NCBI RefSeq assembly: GCF_020084865.1 | Contig: NZ_CP071953.1 | Location: 1 to 64,000 of the forward strand | Reading direction: 5' to 3' | From: Candidatus Kaistella beijingensis | GTDB lineage: Bacteria > Bacteroidota > Bacteroidia > Flavobacteriales > Weeksellaceae | Length of the DNA stretch: 64,000 nucleotides | Part shown: one piece after another, positions 8,512 through 18,048 of the stretch | Numbering within the stretch: position 1 is the first letter of the stretch | Layout of the letters: every line of letters starts with the position of its first letter | The notes under the pieces: generated by a model | Told to the model about the DNA's origin: nothing | Database searches by the model: none | What the model saw: only the letters and a program-made list of their open reading frames with translations | Program-made: the position numbers and the translations under genes

Positions 8512-10668
8512 CTAATTAATCGGCTTCACAGAAATCGCATAACCACCACTTCTTGCCAATTTCATTGGTAATTTTGAAGTGTTTGTTACCATTTTTTTAT
8601 AGATTTTATACGATTGCGGATTTTTGATGTAATCGGCAGTATCGCCATCTGCATAAACGGTGGCTTCGTATTTTTTTCCTTTTGGTAGGAAAGAGAAATC
8701 AACTGTGTAATTTCTAGCGTTTTCATCGGTAATTCCACCGACAAACCATTCATCCTTTCCTTTTGTTTTTCTTGCTGTATGGATATAATCTCCCGGTTCA
8801 GCTGCCAAAATTTTGGTGTCATCCCAATCAAGTGCAACATCTTTGATAAATTGGAAAGCATCCATGTGTCGAGCATAATTTTCCGGCAAATCTGCCGCCA
8901 TTTGAAGCGGAGAATACATCACCACATACAACGCCAACTGCTTTGCCAATGTAGTTTTCACGAATCTGTTGTCACCTGGAAAATAATAATCCAACTTGGT
9001 TTGGAAAATTCCCGGTGTATAATCCATTGGTCCGCCCATAAATCTGGTGAAGGGTAAAATTGTTTGATGGTCAGGATTATTACCACCGAATGCTTCGAAT
9101 TCAGTTCCACGAGCGGCTTCAGCGGCAATCCAGTTTGGATAGGTTCTGTTCAAACCTGTTGGGCGAACAGATTCATGGGAATTCACCATAAGTTTATACT
9201 CGTTTGCTTTTTCTGCAATTCTGATATAATGATTAATGGTCCATTGCGAATAGTGGTGTTCTCCACGAGGAATGATGTTTCCAACGTAACCCGTTTTCAC
9301 GGAAGGGTAATCATATTTATTCATCAACTGAAAGGCTTTATCTGCCCATCTTTCGTAGTTGGTTGCCGAACCCGAAGTTTCGTGGTGCATCATCAGTTTC
9401 ATCCCTTTTGAATGCGCATAATCGTTCAACATTTTAATGTCAAAATCCGGATAAGGTGTGATGAAATCAAAAACAAATTCTTTGGAGTGACCAAACCAAT
9501 CTTCCCAACCGGTATTCCAACCTTCAATGAGAAGTGCGTCGAAACCATTTGCAGAAGCAAAATCAATGTATTCTTTAACTTTAGTATTGTTTGCAGCGTG
9601 CTTTCCGTTTGGAGTGAGTTTTGAAAAATCGGTTTTTCCTATATGAACGTTGTTTGCCGTAGAATAGGCCCACTGAGATTTACCGATGATCATTTCCCAC
9701 CAAACTCCCATATATTTTGTTGGTTTTATGTAGGAAGTATCTTTATACTTCGTTGGTTCGTTCAAGTTGAAAATCATTTTCGAATCCAATACTTCTTCGG
9801 CTTTGGGCGAAATAATAATCGTTCTCCACGGCGAAACCATGCTGGTCTGCATATAACCTTTTGCTCCTTGTGCATCTGGAGTTAAGTGTGTTTTTAATTT
9901 GAAATTTACGGCATCGACTTCCACATTTGCGGTGGGATAGTTGATGACCGCGGCTTCCGAGATGCTGTAATACAAAGGGTTTTTGCCTTCCCATTTCATG
10001 ATGGTTGGAATTTGAATTCCGTTTTTGATTAAATTTTGGGAAGCGTTCCCGTCATAAGAAGTTGGCCATTTCGCAGGGATTTCCGAGATTTTGCTTTCTG
10101 TGTAGAGATATTCCTGAGAATCGTAGTCACCTGGAATCCACCAGGTTTTCATATCCGCTGGAAGGTCGATTTCAGTGTCTTCTTCCTTAATGATAAAATA
10201 ATTTAGATTTTTTTGTTCAGGGAATTCATATCTGAAACCTAATCCGTCATTAAATAACCTGAATTTTACCACCATATATCGGTCATTTTCAGGCTGATTC
10301 AGTGTCACAGCGAGTTCGTTGTAATGATTGACGTATGACTTTTTTTCACCCATAATTGGGCTCCAGGATTCATTTTTGGAATCAAATTTTTCAGAAGTTT
10401 TCTCAAAACCATTGTTGAGATCTTTTCCTTTTTGGTCTTTTCTTTCAATTTCAGAAGCGAACTGAATATCACCGTCTCGATTCAATCTCAATCCCAATTT
10501 GGAATCTTCAACCACCGTTCTTCCCTGATATTTTAAATGATAATATGGTACACCGGATTTTAATTGAAAGTTCATCTCAAATTTTCCGTCGGGAGATTTT
10601 AACGTTTGTGCATTAATGGCAAAACTTCCCATCAATAGGAAGAGCGCGGATATTTTTAGGTTTTTCAT
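8512..10668 (-). CDS. susB: GH97 alpha-glucosidase (SusB-like), inverting type
   Basis: 718 aa from the ATG at 10668 (signal peptide MKNLKISALFLLMGSFAINAQ). The frame is open to 10746, but that extension crosses a terminator hairpin and is rejected. Order: GH97 N-terminal beta domain, catalytic barrel, C-terminal domain. Glu residues in HHETSG, NSHESVRPTG and AARGTEFEA lie where SusB has its Ca2+ and catalytic Glu. The Glu of NSHES is followed by Glu at +18 and +24, the spacing of SusB E508, E526 and E532, which predicts inversion. It would release glucose from the non-reducing ends of maltodextrins in the periplasm. Next gene: GH13. Confidence 0.93.
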   Translation of the reverse strand: MKNLKISALFLLMGSFAINAQTLKSPDGKFEMNFQLKSGVPYYHLKYQGRTVVEDSKLGLRLNRDGDIQFASEIERKDQKGKDLNNGFEKTSEKFDSKNESWSPIMGEKKSYVNHYNELAVTLNQPENDRYMVVKFRLFNDGLGFRYEFPEQKNLNYFIIKEEDTEIDLPADMKTWWIPGDYDSQEYLYTESKISEIPAKWPTSYDGNASQNLIKNGIQIPTIMKWEGKNPLYYSISEAAVINYPTANVEVDAVNFKLKTHLTPDAQGAKGYMQTSMVSPWRTIIISPKAEEVLDSKMIFNLNEPTKYKDTSYIKPTKYMGVWWEMIIGKSQWAYSTANNVHIGKTDFSKLTPNGKHAANNTKVKEYIDFASANGFDALLIEGWNTGWEDWFGHSKEFVFDFITPYPDFDIKMLNDYAHSKGMKLMMHHETSGSATNYERWADKAFQLMNKYDYPSVKTGYVGNIIPRGEHHYSQWTINHYIRIAEKANEYKLMVNSHESVRPTGLNRTYPNWIAAEAARGTEFEAFGGNNPDHQTILPFTRFMGGPMDYTPGIFQTKLDYYFPGDNRFVKTTLAKQLALYVVMYSPLQMAADLPENYARHMDAFQFIKDVALDWDDTKILAAEPGDYIHTARKTKGKDEWFVGGITDENARNYTVDFSFLPKGKKYEATVYADGDTADYIKNPQSYKIYKKMVTNTSKLPMKLARSGGYAISVKPIN

Positions 10669-10699
10669 ATTCTTTTTTTTTTCAATCTTTAAAAATAAA

Positions 10700-10727
10700 A
10701 AAACTGCTGCTAAAAAGCAACAGTTTT
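10700..10727 (-). terminator. Intra-locus terminator between SusE-like gene and susB
   Basis: An 11-bp stem (minus strand AAAACTGTTGC with GCAGCAGTTTT, one G-U) and a 6-nt loop, followed by a T-rich run. The wobble pair fits only the minus strand. It lies after the binding-protein genes and before the enzymes, so it may lower enzyme expression relative to SusC/D/E. Confidence 0.75.
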
Positions 10728-10749
10728 CCTTCTTAATTACTGTCAAAAA

Positions 10750-12186
10750 TTACTGTGGCGTAATTTTATAGGTACCTAATTTCACGTTTGCGGTGATTTT
10801 ATAAGTAGCACCACCACCATTGAATTTGATGTTGTCATTATCTCCTTTTGGACCTAAAAATCCTGAATTCCCCGAAGAATGGATATTCGCCCATTCCAAC
10901 GGACCCCAAGATTGCTGTCCGATGAATTTGAACTCCGCACCGTCTGGAATAGCAATGGTGTATTCAAAAACACCATCCCCAACAAGATCCATGGTAAATG
11001 CAGAACCCGCATTCCAGCTGTTGATTGATCCTACTAAGTACAATTCAGCCGGAATTGTTGGAATAGGAGATGCGGTTACCGTAATACTTTTTGTATTCTG
11101 GTCAATGGTAATTTTGTACATTCCGGAATCTCCTGTGAATTTCATGTTCTCATCACCGCCACCAATTGTTAAGTTAGAAGACCAAGTTTTGAAAAATTTG
11201 TACGCATCTTTAATTCCAGGTGTATTCAAACTGTAATTGATAGGGTTCCAGTCTTGTTGACCTAAGAATCTGAATTCTCCGTTATTTTCAAGATAAGTAT
11301 ATATTTCTGCAAGGTTTTGCGTGTTTTTCAAAAGTTGAGCACCACCTGCATTCCAGCCCACGGCAGTACCACCACCTACTAAATAGAAATCTTTGTACGC
11401 AGGTTGGTATGGGGTAACTTTGAAAGTAACAATATCAGAAACTTTTGTAATGATTCCACCAGGAGATTCAGTTTTAGCTGTTACACGAATGTCTACTTCA
11501 GAAGCAACGTTCACAGGCAAGTCTAATTTGGATGCAGCTTCGTTTAATGTAAAATGTGACAATACTAATTCTTTTACATTCTGCACAGATCCCAATTCGC
11601 TGAACGCTGCGGATCCTTTTTTAGCAATCTCTACCAAATAATTTACATCAGTTCCATAGTCATAGTCATTCCACTTAATCGTAAGTGCCGTTTCTGTTGG
11701 AGTATTTACATTCAGAACAACGGACTGACCAGCCAAAGGATTTGTAATAACTGGTATTGAAACCGGATATGGTGTTACGCCAAGAGAAATAACGTTTGAA
11801 ACATTAGTTCCGTTTATTACTCTGATGTAAAGCATGGTTTGTGCGTAAGGCGAATAACCAGCCTGCAATAGCGAAGTATTAAGGTCTTGAATCGTTTTTG
11901 TCAAGCTGTTGGTAGCAGAAGTTCCAAATGTGATCGGAGTTTTAAAATCCGCAGTTTTTGAAAACTGCACTGTATAGTTTCCACTCGCTCCTGCAACGGG
12001 ATCCCAAACAAGTCGGAATGCATTATTATCCATTGACGGGTAAAGCGTATTGCTGCTTAAGGTGGTATTATACAGATGGATCGAAGGATCAGGTGAAGTC
12101 CAGTTTCGATCTGCTTCGTCTCTACAAGCGTTGATTAAAAGTAATGGTAAGATAAATACCATCAAAATTTTAAATATATTTTTCAT
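10750..12186 (-). CDS. SusE/SusF-like surface starch-binding lipoprotein
   Basis: 478 aa. A lipoprotein leader ends LLLINAC (Cys about 21) and is followed by RDEAD, an acidic stretch of the kind that directs Bacteroidota lipoproteins to the cell surface. The N-terminal SusE domain (about 35-245) contains two immunoglobulin-like repeats. Two tandem starch-binding modules follow, starting at DFYLVGGGTAVGW (about 267) and LYLVGSINSWN (about 380). Each has the aromatic pattern FRFLGQQDWNP / FKFIGQQSWGP. It is a longer paralogue of the gene just upstream (19-bp gap). Expected role: holding starch at the surface for the SusCD transporter. No catalytic function is expected. Confidence 0.87.
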   Translation of the reverse strand: MKNIFKILMVFILPLLLINACRDEADRNWTSPDPSIHLYNTTLSSNTLYPSMDNNAFRLVWDPVAGASGNYTVQFSKTADFKTPITFGTSATNSLTKTIQDLNTSLLQAGYSPYAQTMLYIRVINGTNVSNVISLGVTPYPVSIPVITNPLAGQSVVLNVNTPTETALTIKWNDYDYGTDVNYLVEIAKKGSAAFSELGSVQNVKELVLSHFTLNEAASKLDLPVNVASEVDIRVTAKTESPGGIITKVSDIVTFKVTPYQPAYKDFYLVGGGTAVGWNAGGAQLLKNTQNLAEIYTYLENNGEFRFLGQQDWNPINYSLNTPGIKDAYKFFKTWSSNLTIGGGDENMKFTGDSGMYKITIDQNTKSITVTASPIPTIPAELYLVGSINSWNAGSAFTMDLVGDGVFEYTIAIPDGAEFKFIGQQSWGPLEWANIHSSGNSGFLGPKGDNDNIKFNGGGATYKITANVKLGTYKITPQ

Positions 12187-12205
12187 TTTTTGAATCTACT
12201 AATTG

Positions 12206-13318
12206 TTATTGAATAGTATAAGTTCCTGCTTTCAGATTGACCGTAATTTTGTTTCCTCCTGCACCTTTGTAAACGATGTTTGAGTTGTCACCTTTCGGGC
12301 CTAGGAAGCCTGAGTCACCGTTGTTGTCTTTAAGGATATGTCCCCATTCTAATGCGCCATTCCATGATTTTTGTCCAAGGAACTTGAATTCAGCATCAGT
12401 AGGAACAGCTGTAGTAATTTCAAATACACCTTCACTAACTTTGGTCATAGGCATTGCGTTGGTATCGCTCCATCCGTTCATTGAACCCACCAAATAAAGG
12501 TTGTCATATTTGTATCCAAGCGGAGATGGAGTAGCTTTTAATGTTTGTTTTGTACCATCGGCATCAATTTCAAGCATATAAATTCCTTCAGGATCAGTAA
12601 ATTTCATGTTTTCATTATCACCGAATATGATATTTGTAGAAGTTTGTTTGAAATATCTGCTTGCTGCATCAGTTCCAGGAGCATCAATACTGTAGTTCGT
12701 TGGTCCCCACGCTTGCTGACCGAGGAATCTGAAATTCTCGGGAGTCATGTACGTATAAATCATCGATTTGCTGTCTTTCTTGTAAAGCATTTGCGCAGTT
12801 CCTGAATTCCAGCCCACGTAACTAGCTGCTCCCACCAAATAGAAAGTAGGGTAGGTAAGTGCATAAGGCGTAACCATAACTGAAGTGACATTTGAAACTG
12901 CAGTTAAAACTCCGTTTCCTAAAGAAGATGATACTCTGATATACATTTTTCCGGGTACATCTTTCACCAAACCGATGGTTTGTGCCGCCGTATTTAATTG
13001 GTTAACCGTGAAAGTTGCGGTTCTCACCGATTCTGCAACAGTTCCCAAAGTATATGGTGTTTTGAAATCTGCATCTTTCGCAACTTCAATTTTATAGTTA
13101 ATTGAAACAGGGGTAGAGTATCCCGCTTGAGTCCAGCTTACGTTTAGCGCAGGGTTATCAGGATAATTTTTGTCGAGGAAAATGTTTTCAGCCGACAAAT
13201 CCATTACGATGGGCGCAGCGGTATTTTCAACCTGCACCAATTCTCTGTCATCACAAGACGAAAGTCCCAGTACGATCAGTAATGCAAATAATGCTTTGTA
13301 TATATGATTATTTTTCAT
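12206..13318 (-). CDS. susE: SusE-like surface starch-binding lipoprotein (shorter paralogue)
   Basis: 370 aa from ATG 13318; an in-frame ATG at 13333 is also possible. The leader ends LGLSSC and is followed by DDRE, a surface-export-like acidic signal. One SusE N-terminal Ig-like domain (about 30-155) is followed by two starch-binding modules, beginning at TFYLVGAASYVGWN (about 165) and NLYLVGSMNGWSD (about 275). Their sequences closely match those of the 478-aa neighbour, including the C-terminal GHI-KDN-GDSGFLGPKGDN region. It follows susD by 30 bp, within the susC-D-E-E operon. Confidence 0.87.
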   Translation of the reverse strand: MKNNHIYKALFALLIVLGLSSCDDRELVQVENTAAPIVMDLSAENIFLDKNYPDNPALNVSWTQAGYSTPVSINYKIEVAKDADFKTPYTLGTVAESVRTATFTVNQLNTAAQTIGLVKDVPGKMYIRVSSSLGNGVLTAVSNVTSVMVTPYALTYPTFYLVGAASYVGWNSGTAQMLYKKDSKSMIYTYMTPENFRFLGQQAWGPTNYSIDAPGTDAASRYFKQTSTNIIFGDNENMKFTDPEGIYMLEIDADGTKQTLKATPSPLGYKYDNLYLVGSMNGWSDTNAMPMTKVSEGVFEITTAVPTDAEFKFLGQKSWNGALEWGHILKDNNGDSGFLGPKGDNSNIVYKGAGGNKITVNLKAGTYTIQ

Positions 13319-13348
13319 TGTATTATGATTCATTTAAAAATTTGAAAA

Positions 13349-14941
13349 TTAATAACCCGGGTTCTGTACCAAATTTGGATTGGCAATAAGATCTTTTGCC
13401 GGGATTGGATAAAGATTTCTGTAATCTTCCACAGCTTGTCCCTCTTTCACACCACCTTTCCACGGCCATAAATAAGAAGCGGTAGTAAATTTACCGTAAC
13501 GGATTAGGTCTGTTCTTCTGGTCATTTCCCAACCAAGTTCTCTACCTCTCTCGTCAAGAATGAAGTTAAGATTGATCGAAGCAACCGGAAGTGCACCTGC
13601 TCTAGTTCTTAACGCGTTTACATAACCAAGAGCTGTTCCTGCGTCGCCGCCACCTCCTCTTAAGTTAGCTTCCGCATACATCAAATAGATATCTGCTAAA
13701 CGGAATAATGGTATATCAGCATCAACGAAATTTCCTGCAACATCTGAACCTGGAGCACCTGTGCTGGTAACATTTTTATATTTAATGAATGGGTAACCGT
13801 TTGAGAAGTTTCCTATATCATCAATCTCCAAAGTTTGCTTATCGGTATAAAAGTTTCCTCTCACATCGCTGGTTCCTGCACCACCGAAAAGGTTTACATA
13901 AGCCTTAGTTGTTCTAAGACCAGACCAACCACCGTTGATTCCGAAATCTGCAGCAGGCATTGTTCCACCAACAGCTGCGTGAACCAGGTAAGTTGTTCCA
14001 CCGTAAGTCTGTGATTTAAGACCGTCGAAAACAATCGGGAAGATAACTTCAGGGTTGTTTTTTTCGTTGTCAGCAAGGAAAAGGTCTTGGTATTTTGATT
14101 TCAAACCATAATTGGCAGTAATTACTTTATTGGCATATTCAATTACTTTCCCATACTGAGTAGTTCCTGTGTAAACACCCGCATTAAGATAAAGTCTTGC
14201 CAACACAGACCATGCCGCAGCTTTGTCTGCTCTTCCGTAACCGGCAGCTTTAGGGTTTTTCAAATCATTTGCACAAGCCAAAAGTTCAGCTTCAACAAAT
14301 TTGTAAAGTTCAGGTCTTGTAATTCTTGGCGGTGGGTTTGTTGATCCAATCGGCATGTTTTCTACGGTTGCAAAAGGAACGTTTCCAAACAAATCCAAGG
14401 CATGGTAATATGCAAGAGCTCTCAAGAATCTTGCTTCAGCACGCATGTATTTAGCCTGTACCAAATTTTCACCAGTGATGTTGTATGAGGCTAATTTCTC
14501 ATCGGTCGTATTTCTAAGGAAGTCGTTACAGAAAGCAATTTCTGTATAAACTCTGTAATAAAATGCACCGATAAACTCGCTTGAGGAATCCCAGTTCATT
14601 TTGTGGATATTCTGCAAAGTGCCGTCATTCCAAGCGATTACCGCTTCATCGGTTGGCAAAACCTGCAAAGTGAATAGCTGACGAGTGTACTGCGAGAAGT
14701 TCCCGTCGATACCATTAATATCGGGGTTTCCACCACCGCCTTCCTGTCCACCGTGTGCAAAACCTCCGTACAGTTTAGCTAGAGCGTTCGGATAGTTTGC
14801 GAAATTCGAGTAAATATTTTCAGCAGTAACATCTACAATTGGAGTCTGTTCCAAATCCTTCATACAAGATGTAACCGAGAAAAGTGCTGCAACAGATGCT
14901 GCTGCAATAAGTGTTTTTAATTTTATTTTATATGATTTCAT
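13349..14941 (-). CDS. susD: SusD/RagB-family outer-membrane lipoprotein
   Basis: 530 aa. The leader ends AALFSVTSC (Cys about 26) and is followed by MKDLEQTP. Order: N-terminal SusD-like region with TPR-type helices (about 60-290), then the RagB/SusD C-terminal domain (about 300-530) ending in the typical NPN-QNPGY tail. The DERGREL-WE-RR-DLIR segment (about 460-480) is the family hallmark. SusD acts as the lid of the SusC barrel and binds oligosaccharide. The gene begins 10 bp after susC, so they form one operon. The neighbouring GH13 and GH97 enzymes suggest a maltooligosaccharide ligand. Confidence 0.95.
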   Translation of the reverse strand: MKSYKIKLKTLIAAASVAALFSVTSCMKDLEQTPIVDVTAENIYSNFANYPNALAKLYGGFAHGGQEGGGGNPDINGIDGNFSQYTRQLFTLQVLPTDEAVIAWNDGTLQNIHKMNWDSSSEFIGAFYYRVYTEIAFCNDFLRNTTDEKLASYNITGENLVQAKYMRAEARFLRALAYYHALDLFGNVPFATVENMPIGSTNPPPRITRPELYKFVEAELLACANDLKNPKAAGYGRADKAAAWSVLARLYLNAGVYTGTTQYGKVIEYANKVITANYGLKSKYQDLFLADNEKNNPEVIFPIVFDGLKSQTYGGTTYLVHAAVGGTMPAADFGINGGWSGLRTTKAYVNLFGGAGTSDVRGNFYTDKQTLEIDDIGNFSNGYPFIKYKNVTSTGAPGSDVAGNFVDADIPLFRLADIYLMYAEANLRGGGGDAGTALGYVNALRTRAGALPVASINLNFILDERGRELGWEMTRRTDLIRYGKFTTASYLWPWKGGVKEGQAVEDYRNLYPIPAKDLIANPNLVQNPGY

Positions 14942-14951
14942 CTTTTCTTAA

Positions 14952-17681
14952 TTAAAAATTAAAGTTAAGTCCTAATGAATAAACTCTTGGCATTTGATAA
15001 TAACCGTTGTCGATACCGCCAAAAACTTCCGGGTCAACTCCGGTATATTTGGTAATAACCAAAACATTTTGAGCCATACCATACACTCTCAAGCTTGATC
15101 CTGGAGAGAACACATCTCTAAAGTTATAACCAACATTCACATTATCCAATCGGAAGAATGAAGCATTCTCAACAAAAAGATCGGAGAAATAACGTGGAAT
15201 TGAAAACTTGTTGTCAACAGCAGTGTAATAAACATTCTGCAAATATTCGTTGGTTGAACCTGATTGAAGTGAACTGTTTGAAGCTGCATTGTTATAAACA
15301 TAATTGCCAATAACTGCTCTTGCGCTTAAACCTGCATCCCAATTTCTGTGCGTGAATTTGGTGTTGAAACCTAAAATCGCATCCGGTTGAGTTGATTTGT
15401 AATAATACTGGTCAGAAGCATTAATTTTACCATCGCCATTTCTGTCAACATAAACACCGTCTAGAGGTTTCCCTGCATTATCATAAACCTGTTGATAAAC
15501 TAGGAATGCGTAAGGTCTGTTTCCTACAACATGTGCCTGAATTTTGTTCCCTACACCTCCAGAAATATCTCCAACTGCAATGTAATAATTTGCATCGGCT
15601 CCATTAACCAGATTAGTGATTTCCGAATTATAATGAGTTGCGTTGAAAGAAAGTTCCCAAGTTGTATTCTCAGCTTTTACTGGAACTAAAGTGATTGAAC
15701 CTTCAATACCTTTAGAATTCATTGTTCCTGCATTTAGAGCGTTGTGGTTAGAAACGTCTCCGGCAGCGATTGGTGAATCTACCAATAATCCGTCAGCAAC
15801 TTTCTCAAATAAATCGATTGAACCAAAAATTCTGTTTTTTGCAAAACCATAATCTAAACCGATGTTTTTGGTTGTAGTCGTTTCCCAGGTTAAGTTCGGG
15901 TTGAAAATGTTTGGTCTTAACATTTGGTAAAAAGTGTCGCCCATGTAATATTGTGCACCACCGTTACTCAAGTTATAAGATGAATAGGCTGGATAATCTG
16001 CAACATCCCTTAATTCTTGATTACCTGTTTTACCCCAACCAGCTCTTAATTTTAAGGTGTTAATTCCTTTTCCTTTCAAGAAGCTTTCTTCATTGATTTT
16101 CCAAGCTAATGAAACTCCTGGGAAAGTTCCCCAAAGATTTTTCTTGTCAACTCCATTCCAAAATCTTGAAGCACCGTCTCTTCTTACTGATGCAGAAACG
16201 ATATATTTATTTGCAATCGTGAAAATACCTCTACCATAAAACGAGAGTAGAACGTTTCTTACTTCCACATTGTTCCCCATTACTGGTGGTACATTATTGC
16301 CGTTAAATGTTGGTGCAAAAGGCTCGAATCTGTAGAAATTTTGATACGCGTAACCACCAACCAAATCTACATTGGTATTAATGGCTTCCACATTTTTGGT
16401 ATAACTTAAATACGTTTCCAATAATTTGTTTTTCTTTTCTTGCGAATAGCTTCTGTATCTTCCTTTGTCAGCAAAAGCAACTTTATAAAGTCCGTTTTCG
16501 GTTTTTGCTCCATCGGATTTTGCGTAGTCGTAACCGGCATTCACATTGAAATGTAAATCAGGAAGGAAATGGAATTTATAATCTAATTGAATATTACCCA
16601 AACCTCTCCAAATTGAAGAAACATCTCTTGTCGCAGCCAATCTTGCAAGTGGGTTTGCGTTTGCGTTAACATTCAAACCACCATTCAACAGCCACTCGTA
16701 GTAACCACCGTACGCAGAATTTCCTGAATAAACTGGTTGAGTTGGGTCAAAGTAAGTGGCTTCACCAATTACTCCACCTGCAACGAACTGATTATCCGTA
16801 AAAGTTCCTTTTGCATTAACTGTAACTGATAAGTGATTGTCTAAAAATTTAGGTGTTAAATTTAAACCAACAGAAGTTCTACGGAAAGAGTTGGTCTTTA
16901 CAATACCATTTTGCTCATTGTATCCTAAAGACAAACGGTAAGGCAAACCTTTAATTCCTCCTGACAACGCAACGTTATTATCTGTTCCCCATGCTGTTTG
17001 GTAAATTAAGTCTTGCCAATTGGTATCAGCATTCCCTAATTTCGCTGCATAGGCTGCAGAAGCATTAGCGTTGATAAAATCACGGAATTCAGCCGCATTT
17101 AAGACAGGTGTATTTTTCATCTTGGTGGAAACCGAAGCCAAAGTAGAAAAATTTACTTTTAATTTTCCGGCTGAACCTCTTTTTGTCGTTACCAAGATTA
17201 CCCCGTTTGAAGCTCTGTTACCATAAATCGCAGTTGCAGAAGCATCTTTCAGGATATCGAAAGTTTCAATATCATTCGGGTTGATCAATGACAATGGATC
17301 TGCAGCTCCAGAAATACCGTTGAAATCTTGTGGAACACCATCAATTACGATTAATGGAGATTGCGATCCGTTCAAAGTACCGATACCACGAATTCTAATG
17401 GATGAACCTGCACCAGGAGCACCACTATTTCCTGTAATTGAAACTCCGGGAGTTTTACCCTGAATCAATTGCGCCGGTGAAGTTGCCCCACCGTTAAAAT
17501 CTTTAGAAGAAATAGAAGAGATGGATCCCGTAACATCTGTTTTCTTCTGTTTACCGTAACCAATGAGTACCACCTGCTCAATGTCAGCAGTTTTTAGCGA
17601 ATCTTTGGTTTGTGCGTGCAACATTGTTCCTGCCAGTAAAAAAGCGGGAGCAATTTTCAAAACTTTAGTATAGTTTCTCAC
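14952..17681 (-). CDS. susC: SusC/RagA TonB-dependent outer-membrane transporter, short form
   Basis: 909 aa. GTG start with a signal peptide ending MLHAQ. A TonB-box-like motif (EQVVLIGYGKQ) begins at about residue 34, then the plug domain (SISSKDF..., RIRGIGTLNGSQSPLIVIDG, NDIETFDILKDASATAIYG, about 60-165) and a 22-strand barrel ending in NFNF. Unlike many SusC proteins it lacks the N-terminal carboxypeptidase-regulatory-like domain of about 80-100 aa, which explains its short length. With SusD it would import maltooligosaccharides using TonB energy. It is the first gene of the minus-strand locus and is divergent from metG. No regulator gene is nearby. Confidence 0.95.
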   Translation of the reverse strand: MRNYTKVLKIAPAFLLAGTMLHAQTKDSLKTADIEQVVLIGYGKQKKTDVTGSISSISSKDFNGGATSPAQLIQGKTPGVSITGNSGAPGAGSSIRIRGIGTLNGSQSPLIVIDGVPQDFNGISGAADPLSLINPNDIETFDILKDASATAIYGNRASNGVILVTTKRGSAGKLKVNFSTLASVSTKMKNTPVLNAAEFRDFINANASAAYAAKLGNADTNWQDLIYQTAWGTDNNVALSGGIKGLPYRLSLGYNEQNGIVKTNSFRRTSVGLNLTPKFLDNHLSVTVNAKGTFTDNQFVAGGVIGEATYFDPTQPVYSGNSAYGGYYEWLLNGGLNVNANANPLARLAATRDVSSIWRGLGNIQLDYKFHFLPDLHFNVNAGYDYAKSDGAKTENGLYKVAFADKGRYRSYSQEKKNKLLETYLSYTKNVEAINTNVDLVGGYAYQNFYRFEPFAPTFNGNNVPPVMGNNVEVRNVLLSFYGRGIFTIANKYIVSASVRRDGASRFWNGVDKKNLWGTFPGVSLAWKINEESFLKGKGINTLKLRAGWGKTGNQELRDVADYPAYSSYNLSNGGAQYYMGDTFYQMLRPNIFNPNLTWETTTTKNIGLDYGFAKNRIFGSIDLFEKVADGLLVDSPIAAGDVSNHNALNAGTMNSKGIEGSITLVPVKAENTTWELSFNATHYNSEITNLVNGADANYYIAVGDISGGVGNKIQAHVVGNRPYAFLVYQQVYDNAGKPLDGVYVDRNGDGKINASDQYYYKSTQPDAILGFNTKFTHRNWDAGLSARAVIGNYVYNNAASNSSLQSGSTNEYLQNVYYTAVDNKFSIPRYFSDLFVENASFFRLDNVNVGYNFRDVFSPGSSLRVYGMAQNVLVITKYTGVDPEVFGGIDNGYYQMPRVYSLGLNFNF

Positions 17682-17902
17682 AAAAATAAAATTTAAGGAT
17701 TAATATTCAATACATAATTACTTCTGTAAAAGAAGCATTGCAATTTAATCAAAAATTCAATGATTATTAATTTTTTGATAAAATTGTTAATTATTAATGA
17801 GAATTATCATATATTAAGCGAGTTGAATTTATTTAAAGTATTGATATTCAGTAAAATAAATATTCATTTTCTCATCGGGAGACTATAATATTTTAACAAA
17901 AA

Positions 17903-17920
17903 GTTAAACTAATGTTTAAC
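17903..17920. promoter_or_regulatory. Perfect palindrome GTTAAAC-N4-GTTTAAC, candidate operator
   Basis: Two 7-bp arms with a 4-bp spacer, located 120 bp upstream of metG and 220 bp upstream of susC. The size fits a dimeric helix-turn-helix repressor. No experimental or homology support is available here. Confidence 0.35.
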
Positions 17921-18019
17921 AAAATATGGCGCGTTACATCGGCTTTTTGTAATTTTCAATTTTAAGTTGTTCACATTTCTGTAATATTTTATTAATTTTT
18001 AATTCAAATGCATAACGCT

Positions 18020-18027
18020 TATCTTTG
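18020..18027 (+). promoter_or_regulatory. -7 promoter box TATCTTTG for metG
   Basis: Exact TAnnTTTG match, 21 nt before the metG ATG at 18049. It excludes an upstream alternative start at 18025, which would lie inside the promoter. Confidence 0.7.
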
Positions 18028-18048
18028 CAACAAATTCAGAACAAAAAT

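Larger units (their letters stand above)
17682..18048. promoter_or_regulatory. Divergent control region between susC and metG
   Basis: A 367-bp AT-rich gap without an ORF. On the metG side lies a -7 box at 18020-18027. A perfect inverted repeat GTTAAAC-TAAT-GTTTAAC sits at 17903-17920. On the susC side a small hairpin (CTTCT/AGAAG) lies around 17725-17740, but no clear -7 box at a normal distance. The susC GTG overlaps the last base of a TATTTTTG string, which is probably chance. The region should hold the maltose-responsive operator, which I cannot identify with certainty. Confidence 0.5.

Noticed and set aside
10669..10746. N-terminal extension of the GH97 protein
   Set aside because: The extra 26 codons cross the terminator hairpin and would precede an already complete signal peptide.
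17679..17688. TATTTTTG overlapping the susC GTG as a promoter
   Set aside because: Transcription would begin inside the coding region; a T-rich upstream stretch gives such strings by chance.
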